Assembly (NCBI RefSeq): GCF_028389875.1
Contig: NC_084665.1
Coordinates: forward strand, 3,348,001 to 3,412,000
Direction of reading: 5' to 3'
Length of the DNA: 64,000 nucleotides
From: Rhea pennata
Lineage: Eukaryota; Chordata; Aves; Rheiformes; Rheidae
Positions 47,643 through 60,220 of the stretch are shown here, piece after piece. The position numbers and the translations under genes were made by a program. Under the pieces are notes generated by a model. The model was not told the origin of the DNA. It was given only the letters and a program-made list of their open reading frames with translations, and did not search any database. The number at the start of each line of letters is the position of its first letter. Position 1 is the first letter of the stretch.

Positions 47643-50600
47643 CTACCTGAACGTTGAGAAAGTCTGTCTCCTTGCGGCAGAGGTTGTGCTTGCTGCCGTC
47701 TTGATCTCTACAGTCTGAAAGGCCACCAAAGGCTGGACTGGGGACGTGGGGGCTGGCGAGGGCTCAGTGCAGACATACTCCAGGACCTGGGGCCTCTCCT
47801 CCTGGCGCCGGAGGTAGCCCTGATTCAGCAGGTGCAGGACGCAGGACAGCACGTCCACGCTATGGCAGCAGAAGCTCAGGAACTGCAACCCCGATCCAAA
47901 CTCGCCCTTCCGGCAGGCGTCGATCACCTGCGGCAGCGGGGGAGCCCGCGTTACGCTGCAGCCCGCCGCCTGGGCGGCCCTTCTCCGCCCCCCCGCCATG
48001 CCGCCGCCCTCCCTACCCTGAACACCAAGTTGTCGATGTGCAGCTGCTTCTCCACCTTGAGGATGCGGGTGACGAGGCAGCAGAGCACGTTCCTCTTCCT
48101 CTCCAGGGAGCTGCCGTCAGCCAGCTCTGCCCGCAGGTACGTCTGCTGGGGCAGCAGCCTCAGGCGCTGGCCCGAGGCCCGAGCCAGGGCCGTCCGGTTC
48201 AGCCGCAGAGTGCCTGGAGCGAGCGCCGGGCCCAGGGTCAGCCGAGTGCCGCACCGGGCCCCGGCGGAGCCCCCCGGCACGCGCGTGCCCGGCGCGCCCG
48301 TCCCCGGGCCTTCCACCGTCGCTTCCGCCCGCCTCGCCCCGACCCCTGTGCCCGCGCGCAGCTCCGAGCCCCAGCCGCACAAGCGGCCTCCAGCCCGCGC
48401 CCGCGTCGGCCCGGATCCGACGGCGCGCGTGGGCCCAGGCCCCGACACTCGCCCCCAGGCAGCACCCCGAGCTGCAGCTTCTCGCGCACACCCAGGCCCT
48501 GAGCTCGAGTCCCGCACGCGACCCCAGGTGCTGGCCCGCCCCAGCACTCCGCGAACGTCAGGCAGCCCAGCCCAGCACCCCGGGGCTCGGCCCTCCCAGG
48601 CCCCCACACCGCTGCCCCGGGGGGCCCCAGACCCGCGCTCACCGCCCTGCGGGCAGCTCTGCACCAGGACGCCCTCGCCTTGGGTCAGCGGCGTCAGCGC
48701 GTGGCGCACCAGGTCCGCGGGGAGCCCTGTGGCCTGCAGCAAGGCGTCCACGGCCACCTCCTGGCAGGAGGGGACACGGGAGGGCAACGGCCGGCCACGG
48801 AGGCCCCGTCGCGAGCCCCGCCAGACGAGGGGGTCCGGCCCCACACGCCGCAGAGACCCCGTGCCGGCGGGTGCCAGCTCCGACCCGCGCCCCGCCGCGG
48901 GCCCCGCTCCTACCTCCGCACCGTTGAAGTGCAGCAGCACGTACATCTGCAGCGTGGACACATGCAGGACACAGTCCCCAAACTGCAGCTCGGCGTGGCC
49001 CAGCCACGTCCACTGCAGCCGCCACGGCTTCGTGCACTCCCGGCCCAGCCGGCTCTGGCCTGCCGGAGATGCCGGAGACGGCATCAGCGCGGCAGCCGGG
49101 CTGCTCCCGCTGTACACCAGGGCTCGACCACCTCGGCCCGAACTACTGCGGAGGGCCTGGGCCCTGGCGAGCCCCCGCGCTCCCGGCGCCCCCGCACTCA
49201 CTCTGCCGCCAGAAGTCGGCAAACTCGGCGAGCGGGGAGCTGAGGGCCGTGGGGAAAAACCTCCCGGGCTCGTCCACATAGCACAAGGGGGAAACGGGCC
49301 AGCAGCGCGGCGACAGGAGCAGCACCTTCACCTCCGGCGCCTCTGCCAGGGGCGCCTCCCCCAGCACCTGGGCACAGAGGCACGACGGGGGCTCGGGACG
49401 GGGCCCACGACCCCCCGCGGGAGCACAGCAAGGCCCCGGCCCCCCTCCCCGCTGGGCCACTCACCTCTTCCTCGGGGCTCTCCAGGCCCGCGTCCAGCTC
49501 CAGCAGCTGCTTGTCCTGCTCCTGCAGCCGGAAGAGGTAAAACTGCTGCTGGAGCTCCTCCGACTCGGCCAGGTCGCTCAGCATCTGCTGCGGGAAGCGA
49601 CTGGGGAAGCACGGCCCGAGCTGCTCCACGACGGCCCCTTCCAGCCACGAGGGCCCCTGCGCCAGCAACCGGTCCCCCAGGTAGTACCTGCCATGGCCAC
49701 CGCCATCAGGACGGGGCCAGCCCGCGCCCCGCTCCAGCTCCACGGCCCTCGGGTGCCCGCCGGCCCCGGTCCCGGCCCGGACCCCCACCCAGGCGCACGG
49801 GCCCGGCAGCGCCGCTCTCCCTGCTCCCCGTCGCCGAGCGCGGGCTCCGTGCCCGGCAGAGCCCACGTGCGCTCCCGGCCTTTCCCCCTCCGAGCCAGGG
49901 CTGCGCAAAGCGGGAGCGAGGCGGCCGAAGCAGGGCCAGCCCGCGCCGCAGCCTCGACAGCACCCGCGCCACCTCCGCCCCGCCACGCCAGCCCTGGGGC
50001 CCCGCGCCCCTCACCGGTAGAAGTGCTCGAAGGTGTGGGCGAGCTCCAGGCCGCACAAGACGGCGAAGGGCTCCAGGGCCTGCTGCAACGGCCCCGCGCC
50101 GCCCCCGACCCCGCGCAGCTCCCGCAGCCGCTGGTCGAGGTAGCGGGCAAACTGCTCGCTCACCTGCGGAGGGACGAGGCTGGCTGCAGACGCGGCTCGC
50201 CGTGGCACGGCAGGGCAGGGGCAGCCCACCGTGCTCCAGCGGGGGGCAGGCAGGGAGCCCCGGGCCCTCGCACGGTGCCTGGGCGCGTCCCCGGCACCAG
50301 CCCCGGGCAGGCAGCAGCCGGGGAGCGGGGCTGGGGAGCGCCCGGGGCTGCAGCAGGGCTCTGTGGCCCGGCGGGCGGGTGGGGTGGGGTGGGACAGGGA
50401 CCGCAGCAGAGCCCTGCATGCCCCAGCCCTCCTCAGACTCACGTGCAGGGCAGTCGGGAAGGAAAGCTGCAGCAGGGCCCCCGCAAAGCCCTGCACCAGG
50501 GCCAGCATGAAGGCGGCCTGCTGCCCAAAGAGCTCGGCCGTGGCACCGCGCAGCCGCCGGTACAGCCTGCAGAACCGCTCCACGACGTCCGGCGCCTGCC

Positions 50601-53600
50601 ACGCTGCCTCAAGGAACCGCCACACCTGCGGGACACGGCGTGGGAGGCCCAAACCCGGAGCGGGACCGTCTCCGCGGCGCTGCCCGCGGCCCCAGCCCTC
50701 GCTCCGCCGTGCCAACCGTGCGGGGCTCCGGCTGGCCTGGCCGCGGCCTTGCCAGCGCCTCGGGCTGCTGAGAGCTTGCGGAGGGGCAGCAGAGCTGGGC
50801 GAGGGCTGCACGCAGTGGGACAAGAAAGGCAGAGGCGGCCGGAGAGAAACAAGCAGCCCCTGAGCGCCCCAGCACCGGGGCTGGGCTGAGGGCGGGGAGC
50901 CGCCGGAGAGCCGAACCCAGCGGGAACGGAGCGACCCCGAGCCGGGAGGACAGCAGAGCCACCAGCATGTGGATGGCTGCCCCCACACTCCTCCAGCCCC
51001 CGTGGGGCCCCCGCCGAGCCCTGCTCCCGCCCTGCCTGCCCGGGGCGGCCACCGCGGCCCCTCCTGGCCCTACCTGCTGCTGCACCACCCCACGCCAGCA
51101 CCGCGAGATGCCCCACAGGCTGCTCTGCTCCGCCGTCACCGCCGCTTTGGCGGCCCTGGCTGGCGCCTCCTTGCTCTTCCCGTCCTTTCCCCCTGCCAGG
51201 GCACAAGCCCAGGGCTGAGCGGGGTGCGCTCCGCGGGACGGGAGGCACAGTGGCCCTTGCGGACGGCTGCGGGCCACCCCCAGCTCCGGACACCTCCCCT
51301 GCCTCAGCACCTTCCCCAGAGGCCCCCGCGGCCCCACGGGAGGGAAGACCCCCTCCTGGCTCACCGGCTCTGCCGGGGGCTCTCGCCTCCTCCAGCTCCG
51401 CGCCGCTGGGCTCCACGTGCACCAGGAGCCGGGTGAGGTGCCGCACGCGGGAGCCGAAGGCGGCGGCACGGCGCGGCAGCTCCGCGCGCTCCAGGTACTC
51501 GCTGAGCAGCCAGGCCAGGGGGCTGACGCCGCTGGGGTCTGCAAGGCCAGAGACTCGCAGCGGGCTGCCCGGGGCTGCCGCTGGGCGGCAAGGGACCCGG
51601 GCAAGCGCAGGCTACCTGGGCTGGTGATGCTCTGCACCAGAGGGGTCACCAAGGCCTCCCAGTACGTCCTGCCCAGCGCCTGGGCCGCCTCGGCGTCGGG
51701 AAGGAAGCGGTCGGCAAAGGCCTGCTCGTGCCGCAGCGCCCGGTTCAGCCTGCGGCAGAGAGCGGACCGGGCACGACGCGGCCAGGCACCCACCCGGGGG
51801 CGGCGAGGGCCCCCTGCCCGCGCGGGGCACCCAGCCGCTCCCCTGGGGCCACCCTGGCGCGCCGGGCAGGGCCGCCAGAAGAGACCTCACCTGCCGAAGA
51901 GCTGCAGCAGGCGCCCCCGGTCCCGGCCGATCTCCCGGCACCACGCGTGAGCCCGGGCGGCGCAGAAGAGGGCCGTCCGCCGGCAGAGCTGCTCCCTGAA
52001 GACCGGCCAGAAGGTGGGCTTGGGGCCCAGCACCTCGATGCCACGCACGCGTGTGTCGATGCCGCCCTGGGGGAGAGCGCGGCCCTCAGCGCCTCGCGCG
52101 GGGCCCCGGGGCCGAGCCCGCGCGGCCGGGCCCCGTCCTCCCCCCTCTCCCTGCCTGCTGGCACCGCTTCACGCGGATCTGCACGACGGGCCAGAAGCGG
52201 GGCACGTTCTCCAGCAGGACCACTCTGCTGTCGGAGGGCAGGACGGTCACCTGCGGGCAGACGGCAGGCCCTCAGCACGCTGCGCAGCCGGGGCCAGCCA
52301 TGCACGCGCCCCGGGGCCTCCGGTGCCCCCAGCCTCCAGCCCAGCCATGAGCCCCTTGCTGGGCCCAGCGGGTGACAGCCGGCGGCTCCCGCCGCGCGGC
52401 CGCGGCCCGAGGAGCGCGGGTCGCACTCACTGCGTTGAGCACGGCGTTGGCGGCCATGGGGCTGTCTCCCCCCAGCACCACGATGCGGGCCGGCATGTAG
52501 CTGGAGTCCTCGCCGGCCACCAGCATGCTCAGCTCCCTGCGGGGCGGCAGCCGCGTCGCTGCCGGGCGCAACCCACCGGCGCTGGCCCTGCTGGCCCTCG
52601 GCCTGCGCCCCGGCCGGCCTCGCGGGCCGCTCCAGCCCCCCGCGCCCAGCCCCACCTGATCACCACGCCACGCTGCATGTGCACGGTGATGGAGTGGGAG
52701 CCGGTGCTGCCGTTCGACTCCCAGTAGGTCTTGGGGTTCCCGTCCGTGAGCTTGCCGGCGCGGTGGGGGTTGGAGGAGACCTGAATCTTCTCCCAGCACT
52801 TGTCCTCCTTCACCTCCACGCTGGAGTCTGCCGAAAGAGGCCGCAGAGCCTCCAGCCGCCAGGCCAGCAGGGACCAGGACCGGGACCAGGACCGGGACCG
52901 GGAGCGCGGCGCCCCGCGCTCACCTCGGCACAGGTTGCGCAGAAAGACGTCGAAGAAGGGGATGCTGACGGGCTGCTGGCTCCGGCGGTGCTCCTCGATC
53001 TGCCCCAGCACCAGCTGGGCGACGCGGACGGGCCGTTACCGGGGACCGTGGGCGCAGGCTCCGGCGCAGCCAGGCCCTGCCGGCGCCCCCGGCCCACCTG
53101 GATGCAGCCCGCCAAGATGCTGCCCGTCAGCTTCCCGTAGAGGCTGGCGTGCTTCTCGCAGCCGCTCAGCAGGTCGCACAGGGCCGGCGCCAGCGGCAGC
53201 GCCGCCCCGTGCCTCTCCAGAGCTCTGCCCAGAGCCTCGTGGGCACCCGCGCGGCACATCACCACCACGCAGTCCTTGCTGGCGCTGCCCAGGCGGTGCA
53301 GGAAGCGCACGACCTCCCGGACCACCTGCCGAGCGAGGGGCCGCCGGGGCCCAGCCAGGCCGCTGCCGGGAAGCCGCCAGGGCCCGGCCGGGCCGCGCCG
53401 CCGCGCTCCGGCCCCCCCGGCCCCGGCGCCGCAGCGGCGCACGCGCCGGCCTGGCCAGGCACCGCGCCGGCACCCTGCCCGAAGGACGCGGCCGCCGCCT
53501 CCCGCCTCCGCGGCTGCCGTGGCGAGGCGGGGGCCAAGGCGGGTGGAGCCCCGGCCCCGCAGCCCCCGCGTGGCCGGCAGAGCCCCCCGGCCCGGGGCCC

Positions 53601-56600
53601 CCTCACCTCCTGGTCGCTGCTGTGGGCGCCCATGGAGGACAGGCAGGGCTCCACGCACTCGTGCCAGGGCAGCAGCTCCTCCTGGCCGCCGTCCAGGAAC
53701 TCGTTCAGGATCCTGAGCAAGGCAGCAGCTCCGCCGGGGCCAGGGTGCATGGACCCGCTGCCCTGCCCCACCGGGACGCCCGCGGGGCCGAAAGCCAGGG
53801 CTTCCCCAGGTGCCGTGGGCCCCCCGCACGCGCTGCCCAGCACCCGCCCGGCCCCGCCGGCCATCCCCGGACCCACCTGAGGATGCTCAGGCTCGCAGCC
53901 TTCTCCGCGCCCAGCAGCTTGAAGCTGCGCAGCAGCAGCGCGAAGCACTCGCGGTCCCGCAGCAGCCGGGCCGCCTCGCCGGAGCGCACGGCGCCCTCGC
54001 CACAGAGGTGCCGCTCCAGGGCCACCACCGCCTCCGCCGAGAGGCCGCCTTCCCGTGCGCCGCCCACCAGCATCCGCACGTCCACGTCCCCCGGCTCCGG
54101 CGGGGCCTCGGCACCTGCCGCGGCAGGGATGACACGAGCCATCAGCTCCAGCGCTGCCCGCGCGGCCCCTTCCCCGGCCCGGCCCAGCCCAGCCCCCTGC
54201 GCCCACGGGCCCCGGCGCAGCCCGGCCCCCCACGCCCCGCGGCGCTCGCTACCTGCCGCCTCCAGGCTCCGCGGTGCCTCGTGCTCCGCCAGGCGGTTGA
54301 TGGCGCTCAGCGCCAGGCTCCTGCCGGGGCAGCCCGCGCCCTGCCCGTCCCGCCAGCAGCTCCGCAGCACCGCAGGCAGCTCGCAGCTCACCAGCTGCTC
54401 CGCCAGGCCCCGGTGGCCCTCGAGCAGCATGTTCACCACCAGCAAGCCGTTCCGCACGCCCGAGGAGCCCCTGCGGGGACGGGGCGACGTCGGCACCTTC
54501 CTCCTCCTCGCCCCGAGCCTCCCCCCGCTCCCAGGGCGGCCGGCCACCCCCGCGCCGCCGGCCACACCCTGCCCCTACCCTGCGACCCTCTGCATGGTGC
54601 TTGTGGCTGCGGGGATGGCGCTCAGCAGGCTCACGGAGCCCTCGCCAGAGGCAGAGCCGATGCTGGCAAAGATCTCCCGCATCATCTGCGCGTCGGCCTG
54701 GCTCAGCGGCGACGGCTGCCCAGTGGCACCTCCCGGCTCGCCGCTCCCAGCGCCCACCAGCACCTTCAGCGCCTGCAGGGCCGCCGGCAGGTCGCACAGG
54801 CCGCGGGCAGCGCCCAGCGCCAGCCTCCTCCCCGGCCGTGCCGCGCTGCACTCACCGCCAGGCCGGCCTGCTGCACCACGGCGGAGGCTGCGTGCTGCCG
54901 CATGCGGGCCAGCACGGCCCGCACGCCCCCCTCCGCGGCGAACGGCACGCGCCACTCGAACTTGAGCATGAGCGCGGCAAGCAGCCGCAGCGCCAGCGCC
55001 ACCAGCGCCTTCTCCGCCACCTCGCTGCTCAGCAACTCCACCGCCATCTTCACCACCTTCTCCCTGCACGGGCAAGGGCACCTCAGCAGGGGCCACCAGC
55101 GCCGCCACCACCCCGGCCTCGCCAGCTGCCTCCTCCCGCCCGTGCGGCTCTGCCACGCTCACGGTAGCCCCCGGGAGGGACCCAGCTGGGCCTCGCGGAC
55201 GCGGCCTCCGCCCGCCCTGCTGGCGCCCGCGTTGCAACGCACCTGCCGTCGCGCCTCCACCGCCCCCTCCCCACATTCCCAGCTCTGCCACCAGCCCCCT
55301 CCCCGGGGACAAAGCCCTCCCCCAGCCGGCCCCGGCCCGGCCCGGCAGCACCCCGGTGGCGCACGCCACCCACCTGGTCCCCAGCCCGCCCTGGGCTTTG
55401 CCAACTTGCCGCTCAAGCCCAGCCTCCTCCTCCAGCATCTCCAGGATGTGCTGGAGCCCGGCCAGGCGCAGACCCGCCTCGGAGCCGCTCCTCTGCATCG
55501 CATCCACCACGGCCGCGATCCTCGCCAGCAAGCCCCTCTTGCCAGCCCCCTTGCAGCTGCCCAACACTGGGAGGGGGCGAGAGCCGAGACGCGGGCGTCA
55601 GCGCCGCCGCTGCCTGCCAGCACCCCCTGCCCCGGCCCCCACGGGCCTGCCCCTGCCCAGGGCACCTCCGGGTCTCCTGCACCCAGCCCGCAGCCTCCCT
55701 CTGCTGGGGCAACGCAGCCACCCGGCACCACAGGTGCCCCGGCCCACAGCAGGCACTTACGTTTGCTCTGCTCCTCCGTCACCTCCGGGAAACGCAGCCC
55801 TTCCCTCTGCAGCAGCTCGCTGAACAGCTGGCGATCCGACTTCTCCGCTGCGGCGGGGGCTCCAGGCGGCAGCGCTGCCGCAGGGAGGTCTTCTTCTGCC
55901 ACCTCGGCCACCGCGGCTTCGGGGCTGGCGCCCCCCGAGGACGCCACGGCGCTCCCCCTGCCGCCCTGCTCAGCCCCCTTGCCGAGGAAGTACTTGGCAT
56001 AGACGCGGGAGCCGCGGAGGTCGCTCAGAGCGCTGCCCTGGCACCGCTTCTCCAACGCCCGCAGCACTTTCTGGGCCAGCTCCGCAGACGCCGACAGCTG
56101 GATCAGGCCTTCTTCATCCAGCTCCGACAGCTGGGCGCACGGCACCGAGTTAACCCTCTCGGACCCGCTGCGGCCCCACACCAGCTGCGACGGCCGTGGT
56201 CGCACCGCACGGCAAAGCTGCGCGAGCCGCACGCAGAAGGGCCGTTCCCCAGCCCCAGCCGACGCAACCGGCACCGGACCGGCCCTCCCGCCGCCCTCAC
56301 CGCCCGCCTGCCGCTGGCCGAGTCACCCCATGGCTCCCCGCCGCCCGCCCCAGCCTCGCCGGGCGCTGCCGTCTCTCCGGCAGAGCCGGGCCGGAGCCCA
56401 CGTTTCCTCCCCTCCCTCCCTTCCCCTCGGCTGCGCCCAATCCCCCCACGCTCCGGGCACCCCCAACGCACCCTCCTAGTTCGGCCACTTCTCCCCCCTC
56501 GCCGCCTGCCTGCGCGGCAGGTGCCCGCGGCCCCCTGCTCCCGTCCCGGCCCCTCCCCTGCCGTCCCCCCTTGCTCCCTCCCTCCCGTCCGCCCGCCCCG

Positions 56601-59600
56601 CGGCGCCATCCCAGACCTGCTCTGCCTGCTCCTGCTGCACCAGGCGGGTGATCTCGTCCTGCTCCTGCGCTCCCAGGCTCCTCACGAAGAAGAGCAGCTC
56701 CCACCACTCGGCTCGGCTCAGGGTCTCCGTGGCGTCGCTTGGCTGCTCCCCGAGGTAAGGCAGGGTGTAGAGCCCCCCAAAAGGCTTGCAGAAGAGCGGC
56801 TGCGCAACTGCAGGAGAGCAAAGCAAGGGAGAACGCTGTCGGCTCGGCCAATCCCCCCTCAGCAGAGCTGTCCTCAGCCGCAGACCCCTCTTTTTGGGTA
56901 ACAAAGCCCATCACAACTTCTGAGGGGGTAGAAATATTGAATATTGTCCACTGCCAATATTCACCTGCTGCAAGTTTGCAGTTGTGCGTCAGGGTGGACA
57001 CCCTCTCCTGAGCCTTGCGCTCCTCCAGCCCCGAGGGGCCGATGATCTCCACCATGTGCCAGTGAACCCAGTACGTACAGCCCAGGGCTTGCCAATACAC
57101 CTGGAGAGAAGAGCCCGATACATGCACCAGCCTGACCAAAGTGCTCTCACATGAGTGTCCCATGCCACGCTCGTGGGGCGGACAGGCCCCGCAGCAGCGT
57201 ACCTGGACAGGCGGGGTGCCGTCATTGCTCTGGCGGAAGTCGCCTTCGTCACCCGCGCTGACCTGCTCGTAGTCCTCCAGCATACGCACCCGCATGCCGC
57301 GCACCAGGTTCGCCTGCACGTACTCCACGTAGCTGCTACGGCTTGGGAAGGCTGAGCGCGTTTTGAAGGTGCTGGGCTCTTTTGGTCGGGGAGCAGGGCT
57401 TGCCTGAGCAGCAGGGCAGGCCGGGGCCTTGGGCTGGAAGATGGAGCGGGCGGCACGAGGCTGCGTCCACCGCGGGGACGGCGGCTCCGGCTTGTGCCTG
57501 TGCTCCCAGCCCATCACGTGCACCAGCTCCGAGATGAGGCCTGCCATGGCCATGCTGAACTCAAACTCCTGCTTCACGCGGCTCCTCTCCCCGCCCAGCG
57601 AGCCGGGCACGGCATGGTCCTGCGCCTCCCCTCCCTGCTCCACACCGCCGCTGAGCTCGTCCTCAAGAGAGGCCACGCGCAGGTAGCGCTTCACCAGGGC
57701 GAACAGCAGCTTCCCAGGGATCTGCAAGAGGCACAGCTGTCACAGCCCAGCCACCGCGGCGTCTCCGGCTCGCTCCGCACCGCCAGCTCGTCTCCAGGCA
57801 GACTCCCGGCACGGCCTCGCACCAGCGGGCAGCAGCCCAGCCCTCTCCGCCTGCCCTCGCCTCCCTGCCCAGACACGAGGCTCCCCACCGGCTCTCCGCC
57901 GGCCCTCGGCCTCACGCCATGCCCAGGCCCTCGGCCGGCTCTCCCGACGCCCGGTCCTGCTCGTCACCAGCCACCTTCCCTTGTCCCCAGCAAGGAGGAC
58001 GAGGGCCCTGGCACCCACTCGCTCCCCTCCTGGCCCCCCAAAGGCCTCAGACCTGGGGCTCCCCATGCCCAGGCTGACAGGCCCTGCTGCTACCTGGGGA
58101 AGGTGAATCCCTTCAAAGGACATGCAGTACTCTTCAGAGGACATCGTCTCAGCAAACAGCTCCAGCAAGGTGTAGCGGCTGTCAAAGCCCATGTGCTGCT
58201 CGATGCCATCCTGCTGGCTCAGGGACAGCAGGACGTAGGCCCGGCTCCCTGCAGACAAGAAGCAACCGGCACAGACTGAAACACAGGAAGCTCTGTCTGA
58301 ACACGAAGGGAAACTTCTTTACTGAGAGAGTGACAGAGCACTGGAACAGGTTGCCCAAAGAGGTTGTGGAGTCTCTATCCTTGGAGATATTTAAAAACTG
58401 TCTCGACGAGGTCCTGGGCTACCTGCTCTCAGTGACACTGCATGAGCAGGGGGTCGGACTAGATGATCTGTAGAGGTGCCTTCCCACCTCAGCCCTTCTC
58501 TGATTCTGTAAAATATTTTTGCTGTTCAGCATCACCTAGAACAGCGCTTTGTCCCTTGATCTCGACAGGCAACATTTTGCTCTGCTAAATAAAACCGCGG
58601 TTTTTCCACATCTAAAGCTCTGAGATTCCTCCCAAAACAGACACTCCGAATAACTGACTCCGGAACAGCGGGGTCAGGCAAGAAAAACCATCCGCCTTGA
58701 CCTACGCCAGCCCCCCGTCTGCACCACGAGCTTTGGCACTGCAGCAGGGAAAGCCACACAGCTCGAGCTGGACATGTCACCACCCCCGCTGGCCCAGAGG
58801 CTCCTACCAGGTGCACCCAAGCCACGTTAAGGACTTCTGAGCCTTGCCAGCTCCTGTCAAACGCAGAGAGCGACTGAGGAGCAGCTGAGGCTGCTTCTGC
58901 TCACCACGGCCTGAGAAGGGGCTCCGTGCCAAGAGCAGGCCAGAGCCTCTCCGGTCGGCGGCGCGCAGCAGAGCCCTCCTGACGCTCTGCCACCCGCCTG
59001 CAACCAGCGGGCCACCTCCAAACAGCTCATCAGCGTCCCAGCTCTCGGGAACCCACCAGGGAAAAGAGCTCCCAAACCCGCCTGCTCTTGGAGCGCCCCA
59101 GACGACTACGACACGGCAGCCGCTTGCGGAGCTCAGGCTCCTTCTCCCCCTTCGCCAACCAGCCCCAAGAGGCTCCATTTCTCGGACGTCCCAGGCCTGC
59201 AGAAGGACCGGCGCCGCTCGGCGGCCGGTGGCACCCCCACCTGCGTCGTGCGAAGCCAGCGCCCTCAGCATCTTGCCGGCGCTGCGGCGGATTTGCTTCT
59301 CCTTGTGGCACAGCATCTTCATCAGCAGGTCGAGGGCTCCCGTCTCCTTGAAGGCGCCCGTCAGCGAGCCAATGCTGGCGTACGCGCTCAGCACGTGGAT
59401 GGTGTTGAGGACGGAGGACTCGGGAGCCCCGGTCCCGGCCATCTGCCGGGCAGCTCGCTGCACCAGGCTCCCGACGTCAGCCTTCATCTCCAGCAGCGAC
59501 GCTTCGTCCAGCGGGATGTCGGCCGGGAACGGGCTGGGCGCCGTCTCCTCTTTCACCCACCGCCCGCCCAGCTTCCTCTGGCCCAGCAGCGCCGGGCAGC

Positions 59601-59832
59601 TGGCGCAGACCTCTTCTGCCGACATCCACATCAGGATGTTCTCCGGCTTGCTTTCTGCGCCGGGGCCGCCGCCGCCGGCCATGCTCTCCTCCGAGCTGAC
59701 TACGCTCCACCGGATCAGGTACTCGGGGTGGCCGTCGCGGCCTCGCCGCTGCCGCAGCAGCTCCTCCGGGTAGGCCTGCAGCGTGGGTCCCAGGTGCACC
59801 AGCAGGCTGCCGTTCCGCCTCTCGCTCACCAT
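47643..59832 (-). CDS. CUL7: Cullin-7 (CUL7/CUL9 family E3 ligase scaffold), complete
   Basis: Scaffold of an SCF-like/3M ubiquitin ligase (in mammals with RBX1, SKP1-FBXW8, OBSL1 and CCDC8). Coding exons 5' to 3': 59832-59241, 58248-58094, 57721-57203, 57100-56965, 56807-56617, 56130-55761, 55566-55374, 55063-54856, 54772-54579, 54470-54253, 54114-53877, 53712-53607, 53325-53098, 53014-52924, 52827-52656, 52536-52431, 52250-52155, 52066-51891, 51749-51616, 51538-51365, 51192-51074, 50625-50443, 50163-50015, 49687-49465, 49367-49202, 49059-48914, 48760-48643, 48213-48017, 47927-47643. They total 5883 bp (1960 aa). Domains: N-terminal CUL7/9 region ([12 protein letters not shown]), CPH p53-binding domain about 375-455, ARM-like block about 655-925, DOC/APC10 domain about 1147-1300 ([13 protein letters not shown]), cullin homology from about 1370, and the neddylation-type RILK with Lys about 1853. 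It ends QTFSTFR, like mammalian CUL7, with no RBR. The ARM block is shared with CUL9. Start chosen by the conserved MV-ER N-terminus; Kozak G at -3 and +4. Confidence 0.95.
52870..52905. repeat. GGACCAGGACCG tandem repeat in a CUL7 intron
   Basis: About three copies of a 6/12-bp GGACCG/GGACCA unit inside the 96-bp intron 52828-52923. Confidence 0.85.
58265..58509 (+). mobile_element. CR1 LINE 3' end in CUL7 intron 1
   Basis: About 245 bp of the CR1 3' terminus (CACTGGAACAGGTTGCCC near 58338) with a tail at 58500-58509. It sits antisense to CUL7 in the 992-bp intron 58249-59240, by far the longest CUL7 intron, and accounts for a quarter of its length. Confidence 0.85.
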
Positions 59833-60220
59833 GACGGCAAAGGGGCCTGCGGGGACGGGACGGGCGGAGGAGCGGCGGGCGCCTGAGCGCTGCCGCGCAA
59901 CGCTGCCGCGGGCCGCGCCCGGGAGCTCCCGCCGCCGCTGCTCCCGCTCCCGCCGCCGCCGCCGCCGCCACCCGGGCGAGGGACGCGCTACCTCCGCCGC
60001 CGCCGCCGCCGCTTCCGCGTCCGCGGGCCTGGGGGGCGGGGCGGGGCGGGCGCGCGGGGCGGGGCTGGGCGGGGCGGGGCGGGGGGATGGTGGCCCGCTC
60101 CGACGGCGGCCGCGCAGGGCCAAGCTTCGCCCGCGAGTGCGCGCGAGCCTCCCTCCCCCCCACCCCGCCCCGGGTCCCGCCCCCCTCGCCGGCCGACCTG
60201 CTCCTGGTTGCTCCATCGTA
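59833..60220 (-). promoter_or_regulatory. CUL7: CUL7 5' UTR, leader intron and GC-box promoter
   Basis: A good acceptor (AG at 59847-59848) lies 14 bases upstream of the ATG. A GTAGCG donor at 59990-59991 follows a GC-rich segment, giving a likely noncoding first exon from 59992 upward and an intron of about 145 bp. A dense run of GGGGCGGGG GC boxes occupies 60031-60088. No TATA box is seen. This is a CpG-island promoter; the exact start site is not determinable by eye. Confidence 0.55.
60031..60088. promoter_or_regulatory. Cluster of GC boxes (Sp1/KLF type)
   Basis: Several overlapping GGGGCGGGG copies within 58 bp at the upstream edge of the CUL7 first exon. This is seen directly in sequence; the promoter role is inferred from position. 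Confidence 0.6.

Noticed and set aside
47832-50510. 892-codon plus-strand open frame
   Set aside because: Antisense to five or more CUL7 exons and their introns. It is Arg/Pro/Ala/Gly-rich, as expected where GC content removes stops, and has no domain.
52800-56002. 721- and 730-codon plus-strand open frames
   Set aside because: Both cross CUL7 exons and introns without regard to splice sites and overlap each other in different frames. Composition is low complexity; they are GC shadows.
59833-60216. N-terminal extension of the CUL7 first exon to an upstream ATG
   Set aside because: The in-frame extension is Arg/Pro-rich, crosses a good acceptor 14 bases before the conserved start and the GC-box promoter, and has no counterpart in CUL7 or CUL9.
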